Source of the DNA: Pseudomonas farris
Lineage (GTDB): Bacteria > Pseudomonadota > Gammaproteobacteria > Pseudomonadales > Pseudomonadaceae
Reading direction: 5' to 3'
Assembly: GCF_019145235.1 (NCBI RefSeq)
Contig: NZ_JAHSTV010000003.1
Span: 62,001 to 126,000, forward strand
DNA length: 64,000 nt
How positions within the stretch are numbered: the stretch's first letter is position 1; every line of letters begins with the position of its first letter. Shown here piece by piece: positions 36,889 through 45,079 of the stretch. The position numbers and the translations under genes were made by a program. A model generated the notes under the pieces. It was not told the DNA's origin, searched no databases, and saw only the letters and a list, made by a program, of their open reading frames with translations.

Positions 36889-37614
36889 ATGACGTTACTG
36901 GCATCTCCACTTGAATCCATCGAAAGCGCGGTGATCTGGCTGTTGGTGGTTTTTTCTGTCGCCACTTGGGGCCTGGCGTTGCTCAAGGGCGTGCAGTTCG
37001 GCCGGCTCAAGGCTCAGGATCGCAAGTTTCATAAACAGTTCTGGGCCGCTTCGAGTCTCGACTCGGCGGCCGAATTGAGTGAGACCCAGCCCGGTGCAGC
37101 AGCCCGTGTGGCGCAGGCCGGTTATGCGGCGATCCAGGTGGGTGAGGCGCCACAAGCGGCGGACCTGAGCCAGGCGATCAATCATCAAGATCGCCTCGAG
37201 CGGGCTTTGCGTCAGCAGATCGTGCGCGAACGCCGCTCGCTGGAAACCGGTTTGGCGGTAGTCGCGAGTATTGGCAGTACTTCGCCGTTTATTGGTTTGT
37301 TCGGCACGGTGTGGGGAATCATGGAAGCGTTGAAGGGCATCAGCGCAGCGGGCTCGGCGAGCCTGGAAACGGTTGCCGGACCGATCGGTGCGGCCCTGGT
37401 CGCCACCGGTGTGGGGATCGCCGTCGCAGTGCCGGCAGTGCTGGTTTACAACTATTTTTTGCGTCGCTTGAAATTGACGGTGGCGGATCTGGATGACTTC
37501 GCCCATGACTTCTACAACCTGGCGCAGAAGAGTTCGTTTCGCGTGCTGATTCACCCGGCGGCGCACAAGGTTGCGGTCCAGGGCGGCGTGCAGAAAGTGA
37601 AGGAGGCGTCCTGA
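36889..37614 (+). CDS. exbB: ExbB-type proton channel subunit
   Basis: The 241-residue MotA/TolQ/ExbB-family protein has one N-terminal membrane segment (SAVIWLLVVFSVATWGLALL) and a large cytoplasmic loop. Two more helices hold the conserved STSPFIGLFGTVWGIMEALKGI and GPIGAALVATGVGIAVAVPAVLVYN. It uses the proton gradient with ExbD to energise TonB. The exbD start lies one base past its stop. Confidence 0.93.
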   Translation: MTLLASPLESIESAVIWLLVVFSVATWGLALLKGVQFGRLKAQDRKFHKQFWAASSLDSAAELSETQPGAAARVAQAGYAAIQVGEAPQAADLSQAINHQDRLERALRQQIVRERRSLETGLAVVASIGSTSPFIGLFGTVWGIMEALKGISAAGSASLETVAGPIGAALVATGVGIAVAVPAVLVYNYFLRRLKLTVADLDDFAHDFYNLAQKSSFRVLIHPAAHKVAVQGGVQKVKEAS

Positions 37615-37615
37615 T

Positions 37616-38017
37616 ATGGCCTTTTCCACGCAAGACAGTGATGAGGTGTTGAGCGAGATCAACGTGACGCCGCTGGTGGATGTAATGCTGGTACTGCTGG
37701 TGGTGTTCATCGTCACCGCGCCGCTGCTGACCAATGCGATTCCGATCAACCTGCCCAAGACCGAAGCCGTGGCACCGGTGGAGCAGAAAGACCCGCTGGT
37801 GGTAAGTATCGATGGCGCCGGCAAGTTGTTTATCAACAAGGATGAAATCCAGCCGGATTTGCTGGAATTCAAGCTTCAGGCGGCGAAGGCCAAGGATCCA
37901 GAGGTGCGAGTGCAATTGCAGGCGGACGATGAGGTGAACTACGGCGAAGTGGCGCGGGCCATGGCGTCCATTGAGCGGGCAGGGATTACCAAGTTGTCGG
38001 TGATTACCGCGCGTTAA
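37616..38017 (+). CDS. exbD: ExbD-type accessory protein
   Basis: The 133-residue ExbD/TolR-family protein has a short cytoplasmic end (SEINVTPLVDVMLVLLVVFIV) holding the essential membrane aspartate in PLVDVML, and a periplasmic domain. It completes the TonB motor with ExbB. A terminator follows. Confidence 0.93.
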   Translation: MAFSTQDSDEVLSEINVTPLVDVMLVLLVVFIVTAPLLTNAIPINLPKTEAVAPVEQKDPLVVSIDGAGKLFINKDEIQPDLLEFKLQAAKAKDPEVRVQLQADDEVNYGEVARAMASIERAGITKLSVITAR

Positions 38018-38033
38018 TAAATTTACGATTTCC

Positions 38034-38070
38034 GGGGCCGTCTCCTTGGCAGGGTGCGGCCCCTTTTTTA
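38034..38070 (+). terminator. Terminator after exbD
   Basis: GGGGCCG pairs with CGGCCCC and is followed by TTTTTTA. Confidence 0.88.
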
Positions 38071-38134
38071 TTCCGGCCAAACACCACTCCCACATTGATC
38101 GCGTCATATATTCGATATAGGTCTTAATAAATAG

Positions 38135-38155
38135 CTTCTTATTCCTTAACGAATA
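38135..38155 (+). promoter_or_regulatory. CTTCTTATTCCTTAACGAATAT element
   Basis: Located 55-75 bases before the RBBP9-type hydrolase gene. It is nearly the same as the box upstream of atsK at 28695 and contains ATTCCTTAA, the half-site type seen before oscA. Confidence 0.4.
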
Positions 38156-38210
38156 TAACTCTCCTCCCTATACTCGATCAGGAACAGACACGCAGCAGGA
38201 GAGCTCCCCC

Positions 38211-38792
38211 ATGCGCAACGAATCAATTCGCTACCTGATTGTGCCGGGCTGGCAAGGATCGCCAGAAGATCATTGGCAAACCCATTGGCAGAACAGCCTG
38301 CCAAACAGTGCGCGGGTGGAGCAGGCCGACTGGCTGACGCCTCGTCGTGAGGACTGGGTTGCGGCACTGGCCGAGGCGATTGCCGCCGACAGCACGCCCG
38401 TGATTCTGATCGCTCACAGCCTGGGCTGCATCACCGTCGCCCATTGGGCAGCCACGGCACCGCTGCCATTTTTGCGTCAGGTGCGCGGCGCGTTGCTGGT
38501 CGCGCCAGCGGACGTCGAGCGCCCGGCTTGCGCGCCGGCCCTGCGCAACTTCGCACCGATCCCGACTCATTTGCTGCCGTTTCCGAGCCAGGTCGTCAGC
38601 TCCGACAACGACAGCGCGGTGAGCGCGCCACGAGCCCTTGAATTGGCGCGCCAATGGGGCGCCGAGGCGGGGATTTTATCGGGTGCCGGGCACATCAACG
38701 TGAAGTCCGGTCACCAGCGCTGGGAGCAGGGTTTTGCGTACCTCTATCGTCTGCAAAACCGCATGGAACAGCACGCCCTGCGTCGCGCCTGA
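38211..38792 (+). CDS. RBBP9/YdeN-family alpha/beta hydrolase
   Basis: The 193-residue serine hydrolase has the oxyanion start YLIVPGWQGSPEDHWQ, the nucleophile in LIAHSLGCITVAHW, the acid in VSSDNDSAVS and the catalytic His in GAGHINVKSG. It is complete for the family, whose natural substrates are poorly known. The start follows GGAGAGCTCCCCC. It probably shares a transcript with the sigma-54 activator 68 bases downstream, and an organosulfur-related promoter element lies upstream. Confidence 0.88.
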   Translation: MRNESIRYLIVPGWQGSPEDHWQTHWQNSLPNSARVEQADWLTPRREDWVAALAEAIAADSTPVILIAHSLGCITVAHWAATAPLPFLRQVRGALLVAPADVERPACAPALRNFAPIPTHLLPFPSQVVSSDNDSAVSAPRALELARQWGAEAGILSGAGHINVKSGHQRWEQGFAYLYRLQNRMEQHALRRA

Positions 38793-38860
38793 ACCTTTTA
38801 TTTTTTTCTTTTTTTTAGAATCGGCCCCCGCCTCCCGGCGGTTTTGGGCGGGAGTCTGCC

Positions 38861-39793
38861 ATGAGCTTGCATGAAACATTCGGTCAGCCGCTGCTGACCT
38901 TTCCCGATGCGGAAAAAAGCCCGCTGAGCATTCGCGCCAAGGCGTTGGTGTTCGTCGATCCGCGTTCCCGGCAGTTGCGCCAGGAGCTGGAACAACTGGC
39001 GCCACGTTCGATCTCGGTGTTGATCCGCGGTGAAACCGGCAGCGGTAAAGAATTGCTGGCGCGACATATCCATCGCGCCAGTGACCGTGGGGGATTGTTC
39101 GTGGCAGTCAATTGCGGGGCGATCAGCCCGACCTACGCCGATGCTGAACTATTCGGCTATGCCGCAGGCAGCTACAGCGGTTCGGCCAGCAGTCGCGCTG
39201 GCTGGTTTGGTTCGGCCAATGGCGGCACGCTCTATCTGGACGAGATCGGCGACTTGCCGTTGCCAATCCAGATCAAGTTGCTCGCCGCCCTGGAAAACCA
39301 CGAAGTCACCCGCGTCGGCGCTCAGCAGCCAAGCCCGGTGGACGTACGTCTGGTGGCCGCCACCAGCATCGATCTGGCTCAGGCCGTGGCTGCCGGAAAA
39401 TTCCATGAGCGGCTTTATCACTACCTCAGCGAAGGCCAGCTCGAACTGCCGGCCTTGCGTGAGCGGGTGGGCGATATTCTGTCGCTGGCCGAATACTTCC
39501 TCGGCATCTACAGCCAACGCCTCGACCTGCCGGTGCCATTGATCAGCGAAGCCGCGCAGCATCTGCTGGAGCAGCACAGTTGGCCGGGCAACACCCGGGA
39601 GCTGGAGAACGTCATTCACTTTGCGCTGTTGGTGAGTACCGGCGACGAGATTTTGCCGGAACATTTGAATCTGCCCGAGGCGGTTGTGTCGCTGGTGACG
39701 ATCGAGCAGCAACTCAAACAGATACTCGGCAACGGTTCCGCCGCCGAGAAAGACGCTTTGAAAAAACTGCTCAAAGACGCCGGGCTTTTGTAG
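38861..39793 (+). CDS. Sigma-54-dependent activator lacking an N-terminal domain (SfnR-like)
   Basis: The 310-residue protein consists of an AAA+ domain (Walker A GETGSGKE, Walker B GGTLYLDEIGDLP, HSWPGNTRELENVIHF) and a short helical C-terminus (AAEKDALKKLLKDAGLL) that would bind DNA. There is no receiver or sensor domain. The sigma-54 contact loop, normally GAFTGA, reads GSYSGS. This compact form with an altered loop is typical of SfnR proteins, which activate dimethylsulfone and sulfonate genes when sulfate is short and are themselves controlled by CysB. That fits the sulfur neighbourhood. Confidence 0.85.
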   Translation: MSLHETFGQPLLTFPDAEKSPLSIRAKALVFVDPRSRQLRQELEQLAPRSISVLIRGETGSGKELLARHIHRASDRGGLFVAVNCGAISPTYADAELFGYAAGSYSGSASSRAGWFGSANGGTLYLDEIGDLPLPIQIKLLAALENHEVTRVGAQQPSPVDVRLVAATSIDLAQAVAAGKFHERLYHYLSEGQLELPALRERVGDILSLAEYFLGIYSQRLDLPVPLISEAAQHLLEQHSWPGNTRELENVIHFALLVSTGDEILPEHLNLPEAVVSLVTIEQQLKQILGNGSAAEKDALKKLLKDAGLL

Positions 39794-39884
39794 GCGCTGG
39801 CGCAGCCTGCGATCTTTTGATCTTGATCGTTGGTGGCTTTGAAATCGCCAAAATCAAAAGATCGCAGCCTTCGGCAGCTTCTAC
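39790..39884. repeat. REPIN (GTAGGCGCTGGCGCAGCCTGCGATC type)
   Basis: A third REP family: GCAGCCTGCGATCTTTTGAT and its inverted partner ending AGCTTCTAC. It starts within the stop codon of the activator gene. Confidence 0.85.
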
Positions 39885-40056
39885 ATCGGGCGTGACGGTT
39901 GTATGAACAAAATGGAATATGAAAGTGAATAAAAGATATTGTTCGGGAATAAAAAATCCCGGTATTGTCCGCGTCACGCCAGCGATAGCACATCACTGGC
40001 ACTCGTACTCATTAGCCGTCGTCGATGATGGCCGCGAATTTCCATAAGGACACTGC

Positions 40057-40839
40057 ATGAAAAAGGTTCTGTTGTTCACCGCATTGGCGGCTGCCCTGAC
40101 CGCGGGCCTGGCCCAGGCTGGCGAGAAACTGGTGGTTGCGGCGACGCCGGTTCCACATGCCGAGATTCTTGAACTGATCAAGCCAACCCTCGCCAAAGAA
40201 GGCGTGGACCTGGAGATCAAAGTCTTCACCGACTACGTTCAGCCGAACGTGCAGGTCGACCAGAAGCGTCTGGACGCCAACTACTTCCAGACCCTGCCGT
40301 ACCTGAAAAACTTCAACGAAGGCAAAGGCACTAATCTGGTGACCGTGATCGGTGTACACGTCGAACCATTTGGCGGCTACTCGAAGAAAGTCAAAAGCCT
40401 GGCTGAGCTGAAAGACGGTGCAACCATCGCCATCCCGAACGAAGGCAGCAACAGCGGCCGTGCCCTGATCCTGTTGCAGAAGGCCGGCCTGATCGAGTTG
40501 AAAGACCCGAAAAACGCCGTGGCCACCCCGAAAGACATTGCCAAGAACCCGCACAACTTCAAGTTCAAGGAACTGGAATCGGCCATGTTGCCGCGAGTTC
40601 TGGACCAGGTCGACCTGGACATGATCAACACCAACTACGCGTTGGACGCGGGTTTGAACCCGGCTAAAGACGCGCTGGTGATCGAAGGCGCCGATTCGCC
40701 TTATGTGAACTTCCTGGTGGCTCGTCCGGACAACAAGGACAGCGTCGCCATCCAGAAACTGGCCAAGGCCCTGACCAGCCCGGAAGTGAAGGCGTTCATC
40801 GCCAAGAAATACAGCGGCGCGGTACTGCCGGCGTTCTGA
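40057..40839 (+). CDS. MetQ/NlpA-family substrate-binding protein, orphan
   Basis: The 260-residue protein has a signal peptide (LAAALTAGLAQAG) without a lipobox cysteine, then the NlpA fold: KLVVAATPVPHAEILELIKPTLAKEGVDLEIKVFTDYVQPN, GGYSKKVKSLAELKDGATIAIPNEGSNSGRAL, NTNYALDAGLNPAKDAL. It should bind D/L-methionine or a related compound. No ATPase or permease gene adjoins it; the complete metNIQ set lies at 52357-54924, whose machinery it might share. The ATG follows AAGGACACTGC. Confidence 0.9.
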   Translation: MKKVLLFTALAAALTAGLAQAGEKLVVAATPVPHAEILELIKPTLAKEGVDLEIKVFTDYVQPNVQVDQKRLDANYFQTLPYLKNFNEGKGTNLVTVIGVHVEPFGGYSKKVKSLAELKDGATIAIPNEGSNSGRALILLQKAGLIELKDPKNAVATPKDIAKNPHNFKFKELESAMLPRVLDQVDLDMINTNYALDAGLNPAKDALVIEGADSPYVNFLVARPDNKDSVAIQKLAKALTSPEVKAFIAKKYSGAVLPAF

Positions 40840-40872
40840 TTGATCGCAGTCTCCAACCCCTTCAAGGTTTCA

Positions 40873-40905
40873 ACGCCGACGGCTAATACAGCGTCGGCGT
40901 TTTTA
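40873..40905 (+). terminator. Terminator after the orphan MetQ gene
   Basis: AACGCCGACGG and GCGTCGGCGTT form a stem followed by TTTTA. Confidence 0.85.
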
Positions 40906-40921
40906 TTGAGGGGGGGGCACC

Positions 40922-41053
40922 TGTGGCGAGGGGGCTTGCCCCCGTTCGGCTGCGTAGCAGTCGCCGATCAGTCCATGAGGTGTGACAGAGGGAATCGGGA
41001 TGCAGATTATAGGGCTGCTTCGCAGCCCAACGGGGGCAAGCCCCCTCGCCACA
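40922..41053. repeat. REPIN (GTGGCGAGGGGGCTTGCCCCCGTT type)
   Basis: Paired arms with inner GCTGCGTAGCAG and GCTGCTTCGCAGC stems. Confidence 0.9.
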
Positions 41054-41096
41054 ACAAGTCCCCAGCCACAGAGGAATCTGCTCACCTGAAGATCGT

Positions 41097-41192
41097 TCAG
41101 GCCACTCTGGCCTTCAGCGCCTTGCGCAACGCCATCAGCAATTTCACGATGTCCTGCGGATCCAGCTGCTGTGGCACGTTTACATCAGCCAT
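41097..41192 (-). CDS. 31-residue microprotein with its own ribosome site
   Basis: The frame MADVNVPQQLDPQDIVKLLMALRKALKARVA starts at an ATG preceded by AAGGAAGAG at proper spacing. The C-terminal two thirds would form an amphipathic helix with a basic end (MALRKALKARVA). It is transcribed away from the AAA ATPase gene behind it. I do not recognise the family. The strong Shine-Dalgarno and coherent helix favour a real small gene, but length alone cannot prove it. Confidence 0.5.
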   Translation of the reverse strand: MADVNVPQQLDPQDIVKLLMALRKALKARVA

Positions 41193-41409
41193 TTTTCTCT
41201 TCCTTGTGATGGTTCGGCCGGGAGTCTGGCCAAAAGCTGCACGTCCTTGGAGGGGTACTTTAAAAAAAAGATCCTTCCTACAGCGCAAAGGAAAATAGTC
41301 GTCCTCCACTGCCGCAACACAGGGGATCTTCGATGAACACAACATCTGGGTCAGTCGCCGAACCAGTGTAGGAACGAGCCTGCTCGCGATTCAGTTGTTC
41401 AAGCGCCGA

Positions 41410-42606
41410 TCAATCCGGCCAATACCACGCCGGTTCATCCAGCATCCGCTGCCCGACCATCCCGGTCTGGCCGAAATTCTTTTCCAGCACAATGCAATTG
41501 CATTCCGGATCTTGCTGCAACGCCGAGATCAAGCGCCGCGCATGGGACACCACCCACACCTGACACTGCTCGGACGCTCGAATGACCAACCGCGCCAACG
41601 CAGGCAACAGGTCCGGATGCAGACTGGTTTCCGGCTCGTTCAACACCATCAGCGTCGGTGGCCGAGGGGTCAGCAATGCCGCGACCAGCAGTAGATAGCG
41701 CAACGTCCCGTCCGACAACTCGGCGGCGGACAACGGCCGCAACAACCCTTCCTGATAAAATTCGATCGCAAACCGTCCGCCCTGCAGCGGTGCGATGTCC
41801 AACGTCGCGCCGGGGAACGCATCGCTGATTGCCGCCTGCAAGGCTTCGGGATCGCCGATTTCGCGGATGGTCTGTAATGCCGCGGCGAGGTCGCGACCGT
41901 CGTGGTGCAACACCGGCGTGCGGGTGCCCAGTTGCGGTTGGCGCACTGGCGCGTCGGCATCGCTGCGAAAGTGATCGTAGAAACGCCAGCGGCGGATGAA
42001 CTCGCGTAACTCCAGAACCTCCGGTGAAGAACGCAAACTGCCGACCTGATCGAACAGGCTGTCGAAATTCGGCGTGTGCTGAGCCAGTACATCCCAGCTG
42101 CGATTGGCTCGGGCACGGATCATCGGGCCGTCGCGATCCACCAGCAGGCTGGCCGGCCGATAAATCGGCCCGGCCCAGACGCATTCACGCTTGATTTGCG
42201 GGTCGAGGTTGAAGCGTGACGGAATAGGTGAACTGTGTTCGGGCAGCATGAAGTGGCCGTTGGAATCGGGCAGCCCGAGGCTGATCGAATAGCTGAAATC
42301 CTCACCGGCAAACCCCAGTCGCAGTCGTTTGACGCCGTGTCGTACGCTCGGCTCGATCGGGACTTCGCCGTTGCGCATGCGTCGAGTGATGTTTTCCGGC
42401 CCCGCCCAGAACGTTGAATCCAGCCCACCCTCACGGGCCAACGCATTGACCACCCCGCCCTGAGCGGTTTCCGCCAGCAGGCGCAAGGCGCGGTAGAGGT
42501 TGGATTTGCCGCTGCCGTTGGGACCGGTGATCAAGTTCAACCGGCCCAGCGGAATCACCAATTTATTGATCGAGCGGTAATTGGCCACCGCGAGGGTTTT
42601 GAGCAT
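41410..42606 (-). CDS. RecF/SMC-like AAA ATPase
   Basis: The 398-residue protein begins MLKTLAVANYRSINKLVIPLGRLNLITGPNGSGKSNLYRALRLLAE, an AAA_21/RecF-type Walker A. It has an ABC signature-like LSAAELSDGTLRYLLL, Walker B TLMVLNEPETSLHPDLLPAL and the switch His in VWVVSHARRLI. Such predicted ATPases resemble the nuclease-associated OLD/RecF group, but no TOPRIM domain follows, so it is not a full OLD nuclease. It stands alone, with no partner such as an HNH or UvrD gene. The start is set by AGGAAG. Role unknown. Confidence 0.8.
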   Translation of the reverse strand: MLKTLAVANYRSINKLVIPLGRLNLITGPNGSGKSNLYRALRLLAETAQGGVVNALAREGGLDSTFWAGPENITRRMRNGEVPIEPSVRHGVKRLRLGFAGEDFSYSISLGLPDSNGHFMLPEHSSPIPSRFNLDPQIKRECVWAGPIYRPASLLVDRDGPMIRARANRSWDVLAQHTPNFDSLFDQVGSLRSSPEVLELREFIRRWRFYDHFRSDADAPVRQPQLGTRTPVLHHDGRDLAAALQTIREIGDPEALQAAISDAFPGATLDIAPLQGGRFAIEFYQEGLLRPLSAAELSDGTLRYLLLVAALLTPRPPTLMVLNEPETSLHPDLLPALARLVIRASEQCQVWVVSHARRLISALQQDPECNCIVLEKNFGQTGMVGQRMLDEPAWYWPD

Positions 42607-42666
42607 GGGTAGCTTCCTGCTGCATGGTTCGTCATTCTGCCTTATTGTCAGCAACACGGTGATCCC

Positions 42667-42799
42667 TGTGGCGAGGGGGCTTGCCCCCGTTGGGGTGCGA
42701 AGCAGCCCTAAAACCAGTCACCGCGTTTCTTTCAGGATCTCTGCGTCAGCCGGTTTACGACTGCTGCGCAGTCGAACGGGGGCAAGCCCCCTCGCCACA
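42667..42799. repeat. REPIN upstream of triA
   Basis: Paired GTGGCGAGGGGGCTTG arms in the 305-base divergent space between the ATPase and triA; the remaining bases carry the triA promoter. No coding frame was seen. Confidence 0.9.
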
Positions 42800-42911
42800 G
42801 GTAAGCGCCTCAGCCACAGGGAATGCAGCAACCCCGTGCACCTGTTGAACCCTGTTCTAAGCTCACAGTCGTATCGTCACTGGCACGGTCGTACAACGCA
42901 AAGGAGTTTGC

Positions 42912-44015
42912 ATGGCAGGTCCCGGATTGAAATTAATGGTTGGTCTGAGCCTCATCGCCTTGCTGACCGCCTGCGGCGATAAAAAGCCCGTCGAGAAGGA
43001 CCGCCCACGAGTCTTCGTGCAAGAGGTCAAACCATCGGATTACGCCGCCGCGGTGACACTCACCGGCGACGTCCAGGCGCGGGTACAAACCGAATTGTCG
43101 TTTCGCGTGGGCGGCAAGATCATCCAGCGTCTGGTCGATGTCGGTGACCGGGTCTCGGCCAAACAAGTGCTGGCCAGACTCGACCCGAAAGACCTGCAAA
43201 CCAATGTTGACTCAGCCCAGGCTCAAGTCGTTGCCGAACAGGCCCGGGTCAAACAAACCGCCGCGGCCTTCGTTCGCCAACAAAAACTCCTGCCCAAGGG
43301 CTACACCAGCCAGAGCGAATACGATTCCGCCCAAGCCGCCTTGCGCAGCAGTCAGAGCGCATTGACTGCCGCTCAGGCGCAGTTGGCCAACGCCCGTGAT
43401 CAACTGAGCTACACCGCGTTGATTGCCGATGCGCCGGGGGTGATTACCGCGCGCCAGGCTGAGGTCGGCCAAGTGGTGCAGGCCACGGTGCCGATTTTCA
43501 GCCTGGCCCGGGACGGCGAGCGTGACGCGGTGTTCAACGTTTATGAATCGCTGCTGGCCGAGCCGCCGTCGGATAGATCGATTGTGGTCAGCCTGCTCGA
43601 CAACCCGAAGATCAAAACTACGGGTACTGTTCGGGAAGTCACGCCGGCAGTGTCCGCGCAGACCGGCACGGTGCAAGTCAAAGTCACCCTCGACAGCCTT
43701 CCCGAGGGCATGCAGCTCGGGTCGGTGGTGAGCGCCACCGCCAAGCCAGTCGGCAAAACCGCAGTGGAGCTGCCTTGGTCGGCCCTGACCAAAAACCTCA
43801 GTGACCCGGCTGTGTGGCTGGTGGACGCCGAGGGCAAGGCGCAATTGCACACGGTCACCGTCGGCCGTTACCTGACCGGCAAAGTGATTGTCAGCGCCGG
43901 CCTCAACGGTGGCGAAAAAGTCGTCATCGCGGGCGGCCAATTATTGCATCCGGGCGTGAAGGTGGAGATCGTCGAAAACACCTATAAGACGCCAATGACA
44001 GGAGCCCAGCCATGA
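42912..44015 (+). CDS. triA: RND efflux periplasmic adaptor lipoprotein, TriA-like
   Basis: The 367-residue membrane-fusion protein has a lipobox LLTACG (lipid Cys about residue 21). Barrel-sandwich halves are LSFRVGGKIIQRLVDVGDRVSAKQVLARLDP and SYTALIADAPGVITARQAEVGQVV, around a helical hairpin. The gene overlaps the next adaptor gene by 4 nt. Two adaptors before one pump is the hallmark of TriABC of P. aeruginosa, which exports triclosan and other compounds with OpmH. The ATG follows AAGGAG. Confidence 0.85.
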   Translation: MAGPGLKLMVGLSLIALLTACGDKKPVEKDRPRVFVQEVKPSDYAAAVTLTGDVQARVQTELSFRVGGKIIQRLVDVGDRVSAKQVLARLDPKDLQTNVDSAQAQVVAEQARVKQTAAAFVRQQKLLPKGYTSQSEYDSAQAALRSSQSALTAAQAQLANARDQLSYTALIADAPGVITARQAEVGQVVQATVPIFSLARDGERDAVFNVYESLLAEPPSDRSIVVSLLDNPKIKTTGTVREVTPAVSAQTGTVQVKVTLDSLPEGMQLGSVVSATAKPVGKTAVELPWSALTKNLSDPAVWLVDAEGKAQLHTVTVGRYLTGKVIVSAGLNGGEKVVIAGGQLLHPGVKVEIVENTYKTPMTGAQP

Positions 44016-45079
44016 AGCGCCTGTTGCTGTTGTCCGCCGCTGCACTCCTGGTAGCTTGCTCTGATGAGGAAGCGCCGCCAGAACCGGTTCGGCCGGTGTT
44101 GTTCGTGGAGGTGAAAGCGCTCAATCAAGAAGACCTCGGCCGGTTTGCCGGCAGCATTCAGGCCCGTTACGAAAGCAATATCGGTTTCCGGGTGCCGGGG
44201 CGTATCGCCAGCCGTAATGTCGATGTCGGCGCCGAAGTCCAGAAGGGCGCATTGCTCGCGACCCTCGACCCCACCGATCAGCAGAACCAGTTGCGCTCGG
44301 CTCAAGGTGATCTGGCGCGTGTTCAGGCGCAGCTCATCAATGCCCAGGCCAACGCCCGGCGTCAGCAGGAGTTGTTCAATCGCGGGGTTGGCGCGCAGGC
44401 GCAACTGGACATCGCCCAGACCGACCTGAAAACCACTCAGGCCTCTCTCGATCAAGCCAGCGCCGCAGTCAGTCAGGCGAAGGACCAACTCAACTACGTC
44501 GAGTTGCGCACCGATCACAAAGCCATTGTCACCGCGTGGAATGCCGAAGCCGGGCAGGTAGTGACGGCCGGCCAGCAAGTGGTGACCCTGGCGCAGCCGG
44601 ACATCAAGGAAGCGGTGATCGACTTGCCCGACACCCTGGTCGATCAATTGCCTGCCGACGTGGTGTTCCAGGTCGCCTCACAACTGGACCCGAGCATCAC
44701 CAGCACTGCCATCGTGCGCGAAATCGAACCCCAGGCCCAAAGCGCAACCCGTACCCGTCGCGCCCGCCTGAGCCTGACCGATACGCCGCCGGGCTTTCGC
44801 CTCGGCACGGCGATCAGCGTGACCCTCAGCTCCGCGATCAAGCCACGCCTCGAACTGCCGGTGAGCGCGCTGCAGGAGGTCGACGGCAAACTGCGGATCT
44901 GGGTCGTTGATCCGCAGACGCAAACCGTTTCCCCACGGGACGTCAGCCTGATCAGCCGGACCGATGACACGGTGGTCCTGGCCAACGGCGTGAAGTCCGG
45001 CGAGCGGGTGGTCAGTGCCGGTGTGAACAGCCTCAAGCCGGGGCAGAAAGTGAAAATTGACGAGGACAGCCCGCAATGA
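44012..45079 (+). CDS. triB: RND efflux periplasmic adaptor lipoprotein, TriB-like
   Basis: The 355-residue second adaptor has lipobox LLVACS (Cys about residue 16). The barrel-sandwich motif is NIGFRVPGRIASRNVDVGAEVQKGALLATLDP, followed by a hairpin and VELRTDHKAIVTAWNAEAGQVV. It overlaps triA and triC by 4 nt on either side, so all three are translationally coupled. In TriABC both adaptors are needed for assembly; the same is likely here. Confidence 0.85.
   Translation: MKRLLLLSAAALLVACSDEEAPPEPVRPVLFVEVKALNQEDLGRFAGSIQARYESNIGFRVPGRIASRNVDVGAEVQKGALLATLDPTDQQNQLRSAQGDLARVQAQLINAQANARRQQELFNRGVGAQAQLDIAQTDLKTTQASLDQASAAVSQAKDQLNYVELRTDHKAIVTAWNAEAGQVVTAGQQVVTLAQPDIKEAVIDLPDTLVDQLPADVVFQVASQLDPSITSTAIVREIEPQAQSATRTRRARLSLTDTPPGFRLGTAISVTLSSAIKPRLELPVSALQEVDGKLRIWVVDPQTQTVSPRDVSLISRTDDTVVLANGVKSGERVVSAGVNSLKPGQKVKIDEDSPQ

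Noticed and set aside
38793..38860. Long T-runs after the hydrolase gene taken as a terminator
   Set aside because: No stable GC stem directly precedes the T-runs; the GGGAG at the end is the ribosome site of the next gene.
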